From Paenibacillus ihuae (GTDB lineage Bacteria > Bacillota > Bacilli > Paenibacillales > Paenibacillaceae), in the NCBI RefSeq assembly GCF_001368795.1, contig NZ_LN831198.1, forward strand, positions 1,445,409 through 1,478,359: a stretch of 32,951 nt of DNA. Direction: 5' to 3'. Positions 25,188 to 32,951 of this stretch are shown piece after piece; position 1 is the stretch's first letter; each line of letters begins with the position of its first letter. The notes beneath the pieces are model-generated. The model had not been told where the DNA came from, made no database searches, and worked only from the letters and a program-made list of their open reading frames with translations. The translations under genes were made by a program, and so were the position numbers.

Positions 25188-25227
25188 TTTACACTGCGTT
25201 GATAATTGTCACGGGAACTGGTATTTT
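25188..25227 (+). promoter_or_regulatory. Pho box and promoter of phoR
   Basis: TTTACA (25188-25193) and TTGATA (25199-25204) form an 11-bp-phased pair like PhoP-binding repeats. TTGATA also serves as a -35 box 17 bp before TATTTT (25222-25227). The 16 bp GATTTTACACTGCGTT around the first repeat recurs exactly at the pstB Pho box. Confidence 0.55.
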
Positions 25228-25287
25228 CGCGGAAATGGAGTTAGGATGTTCTCAAGGACACAACGATAAGAAAGAGGACTACTTTAT

Positions 25288-27081
25288 ATGAAACCGTTTC
25301 GCATCCGCCTCACCCTAATCATGATGGCCCTGATCGGAATCTCTATGATCGGTGCGGGCATTACTATGGCTACGCTGTTCAAGGACTCGCATATCACCGC
25401 CCTGGAGGAGAACATGTCCCGGGAAATAAAATTATTGTCCGGCACCTTCCAGTTCACCGACATGAACAGCTCAGATGCGATCAGCTACTACACGGAGCAT
25501 GCCAAGCTCATCTCCCAGCTGACGAATTCCCGGATTACCTTCATTACCAGAGAGGGGAAGGTTATCGGCGATTCGGAGAAGAACCCGCTGGAAATGGATA
25601 ACCACTCTACACGGGAAGAAGAAGTAATTGCGGCGAAAGAAGGCATTGGCCGTGCCATCCGTTACAGTGATACGCTTGACCGGGAAATGCTCTATGTGGC
25701 CGGAGCGGTACACTCCGAGGACGGCTTTGACGGATATATCCGCCTTTCGATGGCGCTTGATGCGGTAACAGAGGGGCTGAACCGAGCATGGATGATTATG
25801 GCCGGCGGACTGGTGCTGCTCTTTGTGGCGGCTACCTTTGTGAGCTATAAAGTGGCGTCCAGCATGACTTCACCGCTGGAGCAGATTACTAGAGTCGCCC
25901 GACGCATTACCGATTTGGACTATGATGCCAGGGTACCGATACAGCGCAGAGATGAGGTCGGACAGCTGGCCAAAGCGATCAATGCGATGGCGGACAGCCT
26001 GCAGGCACAGCTTAAGACAATCCGCGATAATGAGGATCTGCTGCAAAGCGTATTGGATAATATGACCGGCGGCATTGTCATGATCAATGCGGAAGGGGAG
26101 TTTGCCCTGCTCAACCGGGCCTCGGAACGGATGCTCGATGTGAAGAACAGCGAGATGGCCGGGCATTCCTACAAAGAGCTGAAGCATCATTATGAGCTGG
26201 CCCGGCTGATTGAAGAAGGTGTCGAGCGTAATGAGCCGATCCATGAAGAGCGCAGTATTTATACCCCTGCCGAGCGGATCGTCCGGCTGGACGGTGTGCC
26301 GATGGTGCAGGACGGCTCTTACCGGGGCATGCTGTTCCTGCTGCAGGAGGTAACGGAAATCCGCCGGCTGGAGAAGATGCGCAGCGAGTTTGTCGCCAAT
26401 GTGTCGCATGAATTGAAGACGCCGGTAGCCGCAGTAAAAGGCTTTGCCGAAACGCTGCTTGGCGGCGGTGTGACAGATGAGAAGACCGCCCGTTCATTTT
26501 TGCAGATTATATATGATGAGAATGAGCGGCTGAACCGCCTGATCGGGGATATTCTGGAGCTGTCCAAAATCGAATCCAAGCGTGTGCAGCTGGAATGCTC
26601 GCCGGTGCATTTAATCGAATTCTTTGATTCCGTGCTGGGGACGCTTAGTAAGGTGGCAGAAAAGAAAAAGATTAGTCTCAGCACGAATGTACCGAACGAG
26701 CTCTTCATCGAAGGGGATGAGGATAAGCTGCGCCAGATCTTCATGAATCTGCTCTCCAATGCCATTAATTACACGCATGACGGAGGCAGTGTCAAAGTTA
26801 CGGCTACAAACAGACAAAGGACGGATGGTACAGAAACTGTCGTCTTTACCGTCAGTGATACGGGAATGGGAATTCCCCGCAAAGACCTTCCGCGCATCTT
26901 TGAGCGGTTCTACCGGGTAGATAAGGCCAGATCCAGGAGCTCCGGCGGTACGGGACTCGGGCTGTCCATTGTAAAACATCTGGTGGAGCTGCACCGGGGT
27001 ACGATTACCGTTGAGAGTGATCTCGGAATTGGAAGCTCGTTTATTCTGGAGCTGCCGCTGCTGCAGGAGCACGGAGAGTAG
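25288..27081 (+). CDS. phoR: Phosphate sensor histidine kinase PhoR
   Basis: Membrane sensor kinase that phosphorylates PhoP under phosphate limitation. The 597-aa protein has TM1 near 8-30, an extracytoplasmic sensor region about 32-165, TM2 about 168-190, HAMP about 190-240, a PAS domain about 255-355, then HisKA with His374 in NVSHELKTP and an HATPase domain with NLLSNAINYT, DTGMGIP and GTGLGLSIVKH. This TM-sensor-TM-HAMP-PAS layout is that of B. subtilis PhoR (579 aa). Assignment is supported by the phoP gene next to it and by Pho boxes. Gene order is phoR then phoP, reverse of B. subtilis, with 190 bp and a second Pho box between. ATG 25288 follows AGAGG. Confidence 0.88.
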   Translation: MKPFRIRLTLIMMALIGISMIGAGITMATLFKDSHITALEENMSREIKLLSGTFQFTDMNSSDAISYYTEHAKLISQLTNSRITFITREGKVIGDSEKNPLEMDNHSTREEEVIAAKEGIGRAIRYSDTLDREMLYVAGAVHSEDGFDGYIRLSMALDAVTEGLNRAWMIMAGGLVLLFVAATFVSYKVASSMTSPLEQITRVARRITDLDYDARVPIQRRDEVGQLAKAINAMADSLQAQLKTIRDNEDLLQSVLDNMTGGIVMINAEGEFALLNRASERMLDVKNSEMAGHSYKELKHHYELARLIEEGVERNEPIHEERSIYTPAERIVRLDGVPMVQDGSYRGMLFLLQEVTEIRRLEKMRSEFVANVSHELKTPVAAVKGFAETLLGGGVTDEKTARSFLQIIYDENERLNRLIGDILELSKIESKRVQLECSPVHLIEFFDSVLGTLSKVAEKKKISLSTNVPNELFIEGDEDKLRQIFMNLLSNAINYTHDGGSVKVTATNRQRTDGTETVVFTVSDTGMGIPRKDLPRIFERFYRVDKARSRSSGGTGLGLSIVKHLVELHRGTITVESDLGIGSSFILELPLLQEHGE

Positions 27082-27188
27082 CAGACTGGTTGGTGCGCGG
27101 TCTGTAGAGGCATGGATTGCGTTTGCCAGCCGGTCTATCAAGAGATATATTAAAAGTATCAGGTGAATCTTCGAAAAGTTGCTGCTAT

Positions 27189-27220
27189 TTTACACCAAGT
27201 TAACATTCCGGTGATATGAT
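27189..27220 (+). promoter_or_regulatory. Pho box and promoter of phoP
   Basis: TTTACA (27189-27194) and TTAACA (27200-27205) are phased at 11 bp; TATGAT (27215-27220) follows after 9 bp. In known PhoP-activated Bacillus promoters the last repeat ends near -22, which is this geometry, so phoP is probably autoactivated. Confidence 0.65.
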
Positions 27221-27271
27221 GGGCTTGCTGCAGTTTTGTAAATTTTAAAACATATGAATACGGGGGAAACT

Positions 27272-28000
27272 ATGGCACAACGATTGCTTGTCATTGAAGA
27301 CGAACCGACGCTGGCCCGGCTGCTGTCCTATAACTTGACGCAGGAAGGCTATGAGGTGACGGTGGAGGATCATGGAACGGCAGGATACGACCGTGCGACT
27401 AGAGAACCTTTTGATCTGATCGTACTGGATCTGATGTTGCCCGGTATGAACGGGATAGATATCCTTGATAAGCTTCGCGGGCAGGGCATCCGTACACCTG
27501 TAATCGTGCTGACTGCCAAAAACGCCGAAGAGGATGTAGTCCGGGGACTGAAATCAGGCGCCGACGATTACATAACGAAACCTTTTGGCGTGTCCGAACT
27601 GCTTGCGAGAGTGAGCGCTGTTCTCCGGCGGATCTCGGGAGTTGTAGAGGAGAGCCAGCCGGAAGTGGCGGCATCCGCATCGACGATCATTCTGGGACAG
27701 CTGGAGATTTATCCGGAGCGGTATGAGGTCTCGCTGGGGGGACAGAGCATCAATCTGCGCCCCAAAGAATTTGAGGTGCTGCTGTACCTGGCACGCAAGC
27801 CGGGTGTAGTGCTGACGCGCGACGATCTGATGAATGCGGTTTGGGGCTTTGATTATATCGGGGGGCAGCGTACTGTAGACGTTCATGTCAGCTCGCTGCG
27901 CAAGAAGCTGGAGCTTGATCCGGAATCCGTCCACATCGACTCGATCCGCGGGGTGGGCTACAAGCTGGTCGTGAACAAAAAAAGAGCACCGGTCATGTGA
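27272..28000 (+). CDS. phoP: Phosphate response regulator PhoP (OmpR family)
   Basis: A 242-aa two-domain regulator. The receiver has the acidic pair Glu9-Asp10, phosphorylated Asp53 in VLDLMLPG, Thr in VLTAKN and Lys in YITKPF. The C-terminal winged helix has the OmpR/PhoB signature (RPKEFEVLLYLARKPGVVLT, TVDVHVSSLRKKLE, IRGVGYKL). It pairs with PhoR and controls phosphate-starvation genes. ATG 27272 is preferred over ATG 27254, since GGGGGA sits 5 bp before 27272 and the protein then begins MAQRLLVIEDE, like B. subtilis PhoP. The terminator stem overlaps its last codons. WalR or another OmpR-type regulator would look similar; the Pho boxes decide. Confidence 0.9.
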   Translation: MAQRLLVIEDEPTLARLLSYNLTQEGYEVTVEDHGTAGYDRATREPFDLIVLDLMLPGMNGIDILDKLRGQGIRTPVIVLTAKNAEEDVVRGLKSGADDYITKPFGVSELLARVSAVLRRISGVVEESQPEVAASASTIILGQLEIYPERYEVSLGGQSINLRPKEFEVLLYLARKPGVVLTRDDLMNAVWGFDYIGGQRTVDVHVSSLRKKLELDPESVHIDSIRGVGYKLVVNKKRAPVM

Positions 28001-28021
28001 TATGACGGTGTTCTTTTTTTT
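27977..28021. terminator. Terminator overlapping the end of phoP
   Basis: A long stem pairs AAAGAGCACC with GGTGTTCTTT and GTCAT with ATGAC (one bulged G, 5-nt GTGAT loop), flanked by seven As and eight Ts. The left arm lies inside the last phoP codons. The A/T flanks could let it work in both directions. Confidence 0.88.
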
Positions 28022-28100
28022 GACTATACATAAAAATAGAAATGTAACTATACACTATACTTACACTTCTGTTAGAAGCATAATATCTGCCGCTGCCGAT

Positions 28101-28154
28101 TTTACACTGCGTTAACAATTCTCTTCAACTCTATTTACACTGAAAGCTTATCAT
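28101..28154 (+). promoter_or_regulatory. Four-repeat Pho box and promoter of pstB-phoU
   Basis: Hexamers TTTACA (28101), TTAACA (28112), CTTCAA (28123) and TTTACA (28134) are spaced exactly 11 bp apart on one face of the helix, the textbook arrangement for PhoP dimers. TATCAT (28149-28154) follows the last repeat after 9 bp, the expected place of the -10. Confidence 0.8.
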
Positions 28155-28191
28155 TGGGAACGAAGATGATGAGAAGGAGACGCCAAAACAA

Positions 28192-28947
28192 ATGAAATCC
28201 ATCATTGACATAGAGAAGCTAGATCTCTACTATGAGTCATTTCACGCACTGAAGAATGTGGAGCTGCAAATCCCTGAGAAACAGGTGACCGCGTTTATCG
28301 GGCCTTCCGGCTGCGGTAAGTCCACCCTGCTGCGTACCCTAAACCGAATGAATGATATGATCCCCGGAACACGTATTGAAGGAACAGTTAACATCGGCGG
28401 CAAGAATATTTATAGCGACGAAGTGGAAGTGGAAAGTCTGCGCAAGCAGGTCGGCATGGTATTCCAGCAGCCGAATCCTTTTCCGAAGTCAATTTATGAC
28501 AATGTAGCCTATGGCCCGCGTCTGCACGGCGTCCGTTCCAAAGCGGAACTCGACGAGCTTGTGGAGCAGAGCTTGCGCCAATCCGCCCTCTGGGAGGAAG
28601 TTAAGGATTTCCTGAAGAAGTCTGCGCTCAGCTTGTCCGGCGGACAGCAGCAGCGGCTCTGTATTGCCAGAGCGCTTGCAGTGCAGCCGGATATTCTGCT
28701 GATGGATGAGGCGACCTCTGCCCTGGACCCGGTCTCCACACTTAAGATCGAGGAGCTTGTACAGGAATTGCGGAGCAAGTACACGATTGTAATGGTCACG
28801 CACAACATGCATCAGGCGGCCCGTGTGTTGGGACGTACCGTGTTTTTCCTGAATGGTGTCATCGTTGAGGCGGCGGATACGGAGATGCTGTTCTCCAATC
28901 CGAAGGACTCCCGCACTGAAGATTATATATCCGGACGCTTCGGCTAA
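28192..28947 (+). CDS. pstB: Phosphate ABC transporter ATP-binding protein PstB
   Basis: ATPase of the high-affinity phosphate importer PstSCAB, bound to the inner face of the membrane proteins PstC and PstA. The 251-aa protein has Walker [10 protein letters not shown] (37-45), the Q-loop region [19 protein letters not shown] characteristic of PstB, signature LSGGQQQR, Walker [13 protein letters not shown] and the [10 protein letters not shown] switch. ATG 28192 has AAGGAG about 12 bp upstream. No pstS, pstC or pstA is next to it: it starts directly after its own four-repeat Pho box, so the membrane parts must be elsewhere or another pstB copy may exist with them. phoU follows after 67 bp. 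Confidence 0.94.
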   Translation: MKSIIDIEKLDLYYESFHALKNVELQIPEKQVTAFIGPSGCGKSTLLRTLNRMNDMIPGTRIEGTVNIGGKNIYSDEVEVESLRKQVGMVFQQPNPFPKSIYDNVAYGPRLHGVRSKAELDELVEQSLRQSALWEEVKDFLKKSALSLSGGQQQRLCIARALAVQPDILLMDEATSALDPVSTLKIEELVQELRSKYTIVMVTHNMHQAARVLGRTVFFLNGVIVEAADTEMLFSNPKDSRTEDYISGRFG

Positions 28948-29014
28948 GCGCTGGAGGACCTGTTCCTGGAAATGACAGGCTGACCATACGTTTTTGAGGA
29001 GGATCGGTTTACTT

Positions 29015-29674
29015 ATGATTCGCAGAAAAGAATTCGACAAAGATCTGGAAGAGCTGCGCACCCTGCTGCAGCAAATGGGTGAGCATGTCATCGATGCACT
29101 TGAGGGTGCCGTGGTGGCGCTGCAGACCCAGGATATCGAACGCGCACAAGACATCGTTAAGGCTGACTTGAGGCTGAATGCGATGGAAGACAAAATTATG
29201 GACATCGGCTCACGGCTTATTATTACCCAGCAGCCCGTAGCCAAAGACCTGCGCCGTATAATTGTTGCTTTCAAAATCTCCAGCGATCTGGAGCGTATGG
29301 GCGATCTGGCTCTGGATGTGGCAAAGGTTACCCTGCGTATTCAGGGACAGCAGCTGATCAAACCGCTGGTAGATATTCCGCGCATGGCTGAACTTGTCTC
29401 GGTTATGATTACCGAAGCCATTCAGTCCTACCTGGATGAGAACACCGACCTGGCCTACAAAATGGCCCAGGACGATGATCAGGTTGACGGGTTGTACAGC
29501 GCAATGATTAATGAGCTCTATGCTTATATGGTGGAGAAGCCGGAATCCCTGAATCAGGCCATGCTGCTGACACTGGTTGGCCGTTACATTGAGCGGATTG
29601 CTGACCACGCCACCAACATTGGCGAGAGTGTCGTGTATCTGGTGACGGGCAAGCGTCCGGATCTGAACCAATAG
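29015..29674 (+). CDS. phoU: Phosphate signalling protein PhoU
   Basis: PhoU links the Pst transporter to PhoR and damps the Pho response when phosphate is ample. The 219-aa all-alpha protein shows the two-fold PhoU repeat: metal-binding-type blocks AFKISSDLERMGDLALDVAK in the first half and GRYIERIADHATNIGESVVY in the second. ATG 29015 is chosen since it yields MIRRKEFDKDLEELR, the usual PhoU start; GAGGAGG (28996-29002) lies 12 bp upstream. Upstream in-frame TTG 28994 overlaps that site. Co-transcribed with pstB. Confidence 0.94.
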   Translation: MIRRKEFDKDLEELRTLLQQMGEHVIDALEGAVVALQTQDIERAQDIVKADLRLNAMEDKIMDIGSRLIITQQPVAKDLRRIIVAFKISSDLERMGDLALDVAKVTLRIQGQQLIKPLVDIPRMAELVSVMITEAIQSYLDENTDLAYKMAQDDDQVDGLYSAMINELYAYMVEKPESLNQAMLLTLVGRYIERIADHATNIGESVVYLVTGKRPDLNQ

Positions 29675-29726
29675 CCTGCAGTAAGCTCGCTCAGACAGCT
29701 GGAGTGAACCTCCCTGACGTATTTCT

Positions 29727-29763
29727 AAAACAGCACGCCCCCCATGGAGGCATGCTGTTTTTT
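29727..29763 (+). terminator. Rho-independent terminator of pstB-phoU
   Basis: AAAACAGCACGCC (29727-29739) pairs with GGCATGCTGTTTT (29749-29761) with one C-A mismatch, 9-nt loop, T-rich tail. Confidence 0.85.
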
Positions 29764-29864
29764 ATTTGTAATTGCCGGCAATAACGGGTTTAAGCCGCTG
29801 AAGAATGGCAATCCTGCATTCAATGTAAGATTCTGACCCGGAGACTCATTTCGTGCACTTTGGT

Positions 29865-29893
29865 TCTTTTTTGTACAGAGCATATGGTAAGAT
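29865..29893 (+). promoter_or_regulatory. Extended -10 promoter of polA
   Basis: TGGTAAGAT (29885-29893) is an extended -10; TTCTTT (29865-29870) lies 17 bp upstream as a weak -35. Predicted leader about 30 nt. Confidence 0.4.
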
Positions 29894-29928
29894 GTAAGGA
29901 GTAAGCAAGAAAAAGGCGAGGTGCTACA

Positions 29929-32610
29929 GTGGACAAGTTGATACTTATAGATGGAAATAACATCATTTACCGCGCGTTTTTTGCAATGCCGCCGCTGACG
30001 AATACAGCAGGACAGCAGACGAATGCGGTATACGGATTTACGACAATGCTATTGCGCTTAATTGACGATTATAAACCAAGCCATTTGATCGTGGCATTTG
30101 ATGCGGGGAAGATTACGTTCCGGCATGAAGGTTATGAGGATTATAAAGGCGGCCGCCAGAAGACTCCGCCCGAGCTGTCCGAGCAGTTCCCGATGCTAAA
30201 GGACCTGCTGCGCGATCTCGGTGTGCCGCAGTTTGAAATCAGCGGCTATGAGGCTGATGATATCATCGGCAGTATCTCCCGGGAAGCGGATGCTGCCGGA
30301 CGTGAAGTGATCATTGTGTCCGGGGACAAGGATATGCTGCAGCTGGCTTCAGAGCATACTACCGTAGCCCTGGTACGCAAAGGTGTTACCGAAGTGGAGC
30401 TGTACGGACCGCAGCAGATCCGTGAGAAATATGATCTGACCCCTGAGCAGATTATCGATCTCAAGGGCCTGATGGGTGATACTAGCGATAATATTCCAGG
30501 TGTTCCTGGGGTAGGCGAGAAAACGGCACTGAAGCTGCTGCATCAGTTCGGCTCTGTTGAAGGTGTACTGGCCGGAACCGGCGAACTGAAAGGAAAGATG
30601 AAGGAGAAGCTAGAGGAGCATGCCGACAGCGCCGTCATGAGCAAGAAGCTCGCGACGATTTACCGTGAGGTTCCGCTTGAGCATGCCTGGGAGGATATGG
30701 CCTTCAGCGGAATTAAGACAGAAACAGCCGGACCTGCGCTCGCTAAGCTGGAGTTCAAATCCCTGCTGGAGCGCTTGTCGCTAAGCGCTTATGCGCCAGC
30801 GGCAAATGGCGAAGGAACCGGAGCGGAAGCATCGGGTGCGGCTGAGACCGCTGTCCTGGATATTACGATCGTCGGCGAGGCCGAACTGGAAGCGCTAATT
30901 GCTGCCCTGCCGGATATTTCCGCACTGCATGTGGAGACAAACGGTGAGAATCCGCACCGTTCTGAAGTGATCGGCATCGGTCTGTCTTCACCGGAGCAGC
31001 ATTACTTCGTGCCGCTTGCCCTGCTGAAGAGCCCGGCCGCAGCACCGCTGCGGGACTGGCTTGGAGACAGGAGTGCGCCGAAGAGCGGATATGACCTGCA
31101 CCGGGCGGATCTGGCCCTGCATTGGCAGGGGATCGCTTTTGCCGGAGCGGCTAATGACGTGCAGCTTGCAGCCTATTTGCTGGACCCGACGGAAGCGAAT
31201 CAGAATCTGAATGATCTTACCGCCAAATATGGATTGCCGCGTCTGTCCCCGGATGAAGAGGTATTCGGCAAAGGCGCCAAATATAAAATTCCTGAGCTTG
31301 AGATTCTGGGCAATCATGTAGCCCGCAAGAGTGCTACTGTGCATGGCATTGTGCAGAAGCAGCAGCAGGAGCTGACAGAGACAGCAATGACCGGCCTGTT
31401 ACTGGATCTGGAAATGCCGCTGTCGCGCATTCTGGCTGATATGGAGAAGCAGGGGATTGCGGTCAATAAAGAGGATCTCAAGGAGCTGGGCAAAGAATTC
31501 GAAGCACAGATCTCCACACTCGTAACGGAAATTTACGAGATTTGCGGAACCGAGTTCAACCTGAACTCGCCGAAGCAGCTTGGCGAGATCCTGTTCGTGA
31601 AGCTGGGACTGCCTGTCGTTAAGAAGACGAAGACGGGCTATTCCACGGATGCAGAGGTGCTGGAGAAGCTGGCTCCTTATCATGATGTAGTGCGTCTGAT
31701 CCTGCAGTACCGTACGATTGCCAAGCTGCAGTCCACTTATGTGGAAGGATTGCTTAAGGAAATTTCGGAAGAGACCGGCAAGGTTCATACCTTCTACCGG
31801 CAGACGATTGCCGCAACAGGACGTTTAAGCAGCCAGTTTCCGAATCTTCAGAATATCCCGATCCGGCTGGAGGAGGGCCGCAAGATCCGCAAGGTCTTCG
31901 TGCCGTCTGAACCCGGCTGGTCTATCCTGGCGGCGGATTACTCGCAGATTGAGCTGCGGGTGCTGGCGCATATCTCCGGTGATGAACGGATGAAGGAAGC
32001 GTTCCTGGAGGATATGGACATTCACACCAAGACAGCCATGGACGTGTTCGGGGTCACGGCCGATCAGGTAGACAGCAATATGCGCCGTTCCGCCAAGGCG
32101 GTCAACTTCGGGATTGTCTACGGCATCAGTGATTACGGACTGTCTCAGAACCTAAATATTCCGCGTAAAGAGGCTGCACAGTTTATTGAGCAGTATAAGG
32201 AAGTCTTTAGTGGTGTCCGCCGTTATATGGATGAAATTGTAGTCGAAGCGAGTAAGCAGGGGTATGTCACAACAATGCTGGAACGCCGCCGTTATCTGCC
32301 GGAGATTAATGCCAAGAACTTTAATCTGCGCTCTTTTGCTGAACGGACAGCGATGAACACTCCAATTCAGGGAACGGCTGCGGACATCATCAAGCTTGCT
32401 ATGGTTCATATGGACAAAGCATTATACGAACGCGGGTTGAAGAGCCGCATGCTGCTTCAGGTGCATGATGAGCTTGTGTTTGAGGTACCGCCGGATGAGC
32501 TGGAGCTGATGAAGGAGCTGGTGCCAGAGGTTATGGCCGGGGCGCTGGCGCTGTCTGTTCCGCTGAAGGCGGAGGTAAGTTATGGAAGTAACTGGTATGA
32601 AGCGAAATAG
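29929..32610 (+). CDS. polA: DNA polymerase I
   Basis: Repair and Okazaki-fragment-processing polymerase, 893 aa. The N-terminal 5'-3' exonuclease (1 to about 290) has LIDGNNIIYRAFFA, SGYEADDIIG, VSGDKDMLQL and the GLMGDTSDNIPGVPGVGEKT helix-hairpin-helix. The 3'-5' exonuclease domain (about 310-490) is degenerate: motif I, D-x-E in E. coli, reads LHVET, with His334 for the first Asp, so proofreading is probably lost as in Bacillus pol I. The polymerase domain has motif A DYSQIELRVLAHIS, motif B RRSAKAVNFGIVYG and motif C QVHDELVFEVP. GTG 29929 follows AGGCGAGG. mutM follows after 51 bp, the standard Bacillales order. Confidence 0.97.
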   Translation: MDKLILIDGNNIIYRAFFAMPPLTNTAGQQTNAVYGFTTMLLRLIDDYKPSHLIVAFDAGKITFRHEGYEDYKGGRQKTPPELSEQFPMLKDLLRDLGVPQFEISGYEADDIIGSISREADAAGREVIIVSGDKDMLQLASEHTTVALVRKGVTEVELYGPQQIREKYDLTPEQIIDLKGLMGDTSDNIPGVPGVGEKTALKLLHQFGSVEGVLAGTGELKGKMKEKLEEHADSAVMSKKLATIYREVPLEHAWEDMAFSGIKTETAGPALAKLEFKSLLERLSLSAYAPAANGEGTGAEASGAAETAVLDITIVGEAELEALIAALPDISALHVETNGENPHRSEVIGIGLSSPEQHYFVPLALLKSPAAAPLRDWLGDRSAPKSGYDLHRADLALHWQGIAFAGAANDVQLAAYLLDPTEANQNLNDLTAKYGLPRLSPDEEVFGKGAKYKIPELEILGNHVARKSATVHGIVQKQQQELTETAMTGLLLDLEMPLSRILADMEKQGIAVNKEDLKELGKEFEAQISTLVTEIYEICGTEFNLNSPKQLGEILFVKLGLPVVKKTKTGYSTDAEVLEKLAPYHDVVRLILQYRTIAKLQSTYVEGLLKEISEETGKVHTFYRQTIAATGRLSSQFPNLQNIPIRLEEGRKIRKVFVPSEPGWSILAADYSQIELRVLAHISGDERMKEAFLEDMDIHTKTAMDVFGVTADQVDSNMRRSAKAVNFGIVYGISDYGLSQNLNIPRKEAAQFIEQYKEVFSGVRRYMDEIVVEASKQGYVTTMLERRRYLPEINAKNFNLRSFAERTAMNTPIQGTAADIIKLAMVHMDKALYERGLKSRMLLQVHDELVFEVPPDELELMKELVPEVMAGALALSVPLKAEVSYGSNWYEAK

Positions 32611-32661
32611 GCTCCCCGAAGCCTGGTGTTATCCGGTATAATGGGATAGAGGTGAGCCATA

Positions 32662-32951
32662 ATGCCGGAATTACCGGAAGTTGAAACAGTCAGAAGAACA
32701 CTAAACGATTTAATTACAGGCAAGCAGATACAGCACGTCACCGTCCGGCTGCCGCGGATTATTCAGCGTCCGGACGATATTCAGGCTTTCGCCAATATGC
32801 TGGCGGGCCATAGCATTGTTACGGTTGAGCGCAGAGGCAAATTTTTGCGGTTTGTACTGGATGGACTGGTAATGGTCTCCCATTTACGGATGGAAGGCCG
32901 CTACGGGCTCTTTCAGCAGGATGATCCGCTGGACAAGCATACGCATGTCAT
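32662..32951 (+). CDS. mutM: Formamidopyrimidine-DNA glycosylase, N-terminal part
   Basis: The gene runs off the right edge; 96 complete codons are present. MutM (Fpg) removes oxidised purines such as 8-oxoguanine and cuts the backbone. The N-terminus MPELPEVETVRRTL carries the catalytic Pro2 and Glu3, and VERRGKFLRFVL and the VSHLRMEGRYGLF segment with the conserved Met of the damage-recognition region are typical. ATG 32662 follows AGAGGTGAG (32648-32656). A perfect TATAAT at 32637-32642 in the short polA-mutM gap has no clear -35, so read-through from polA is likely. The zinc finger is beyond the window. Confidence 0.95.
   Translation, partial: MPELPEVETVRRTLNDLITGKQIQHVTVRLPRIIQRPDDIQAFANMLAGHSIVTVERRGKFLRFVLDGLVMVSHLRMEGRYGLFQQDDPLDKHTHV

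Noticed and set aside
25288..25302. LacI-type palindrome GAAACCGTTTC at the phoR start codon
   Set aside because: It is made by the codons for MKPFR and has an odd centre; likely chance, although it shares GAAACCG with the nearby operators.
1..32951. CRISPR arrays, tRNA or rRNA genes, insertion sequences, prophage genes
   Set aside because: None seen: no spaced direct repeats of CRISPR type, no tRNA cloverleaf noticed by eye, and no transposase, integrase or phage structural motifs.

Overview
The window (32,951 bp) looks like chromosomal core DNA of a low-to-mid GC Gram-positive spore-former, most probably Paenibacillus or a close Paenibacillaceae relative. This is inferred from strong AGGAGG-type ribosome binding sites, frequent GTG/TTG starts, sigma-A-like promoters, and Bacillales-type gene sets (accDA, pyk, fxsA, ytvI, citZ-icd-mdh, phoR/phoP, polA-mutM). 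No database search was possible, so all names rest on motif and sequence recognition.

Layout. 1-4.5 kb: end of a phosphatidylglycerophosphatase A-like gene, a 62-residue conserved protein, accD-accA (malonyl-CoA synthesis) and pyk (pyruvate kinase). 4.5-9.1 kb: a minus-strand glutamic (G1) peptidase gene, an MFS transporter gene with an apparent one-base frameshift, a hotdog thioesterase overlapping fxsA, a 51-bp tandem repeat array with internal palindromes, and a ytvI-type transporter gene with an in-frame TGA. 9.1-13.2 kb: citZ, icd and mdh, each with its own leader and separated by terminator-like hairpins. 13.3-15.3 kb: a small membrane protein, a Nudix hydrolase and a stress-type short-chain dehydrogenase. 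15.4-18.4 kb: a TPP riboswitch with terminator controlling tenI-thiS-thiG-thiH (thiazole branch of thiamine synthesis). 18.5-20.7 kb: a YfbR-like nucleotidase (minus) and a fused class I fumarase. 20.8-25.1 kb: a large secreted modular alpha-amylase and a LacI-family regulator, with related palindromic operators in front of both. 25.2-29.7 kb: phosphate regulation, phoR, phoP and pstB-phoU, each unit preceded by PhoP-box-like TTTACA/TTAACA repeats at 11-bp phasing. 29.9 kb to end: polA and the start of mutM (DNA repair).

How the genes work together. Pyruvate kinase, citrate synthase, isocitrate dehydrogenase, fumarase and malate dehydrogenase form a central-carbon block; accDA draws acetyl-CoA into lipid synthesis. 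A CcpC-like box sits at the expected place before citZ. The amylase/LacI pair is a self-contained starch-response unit. The Pho block shows visible autoregulation. I do not see a wholly new system; the items most worth checking are the two apparently broken transporter genes, the 51-bp repeat array, the Pho promoter set, the intracellular-looking glutamic peptidase and a probable CTG start codon for tenI.
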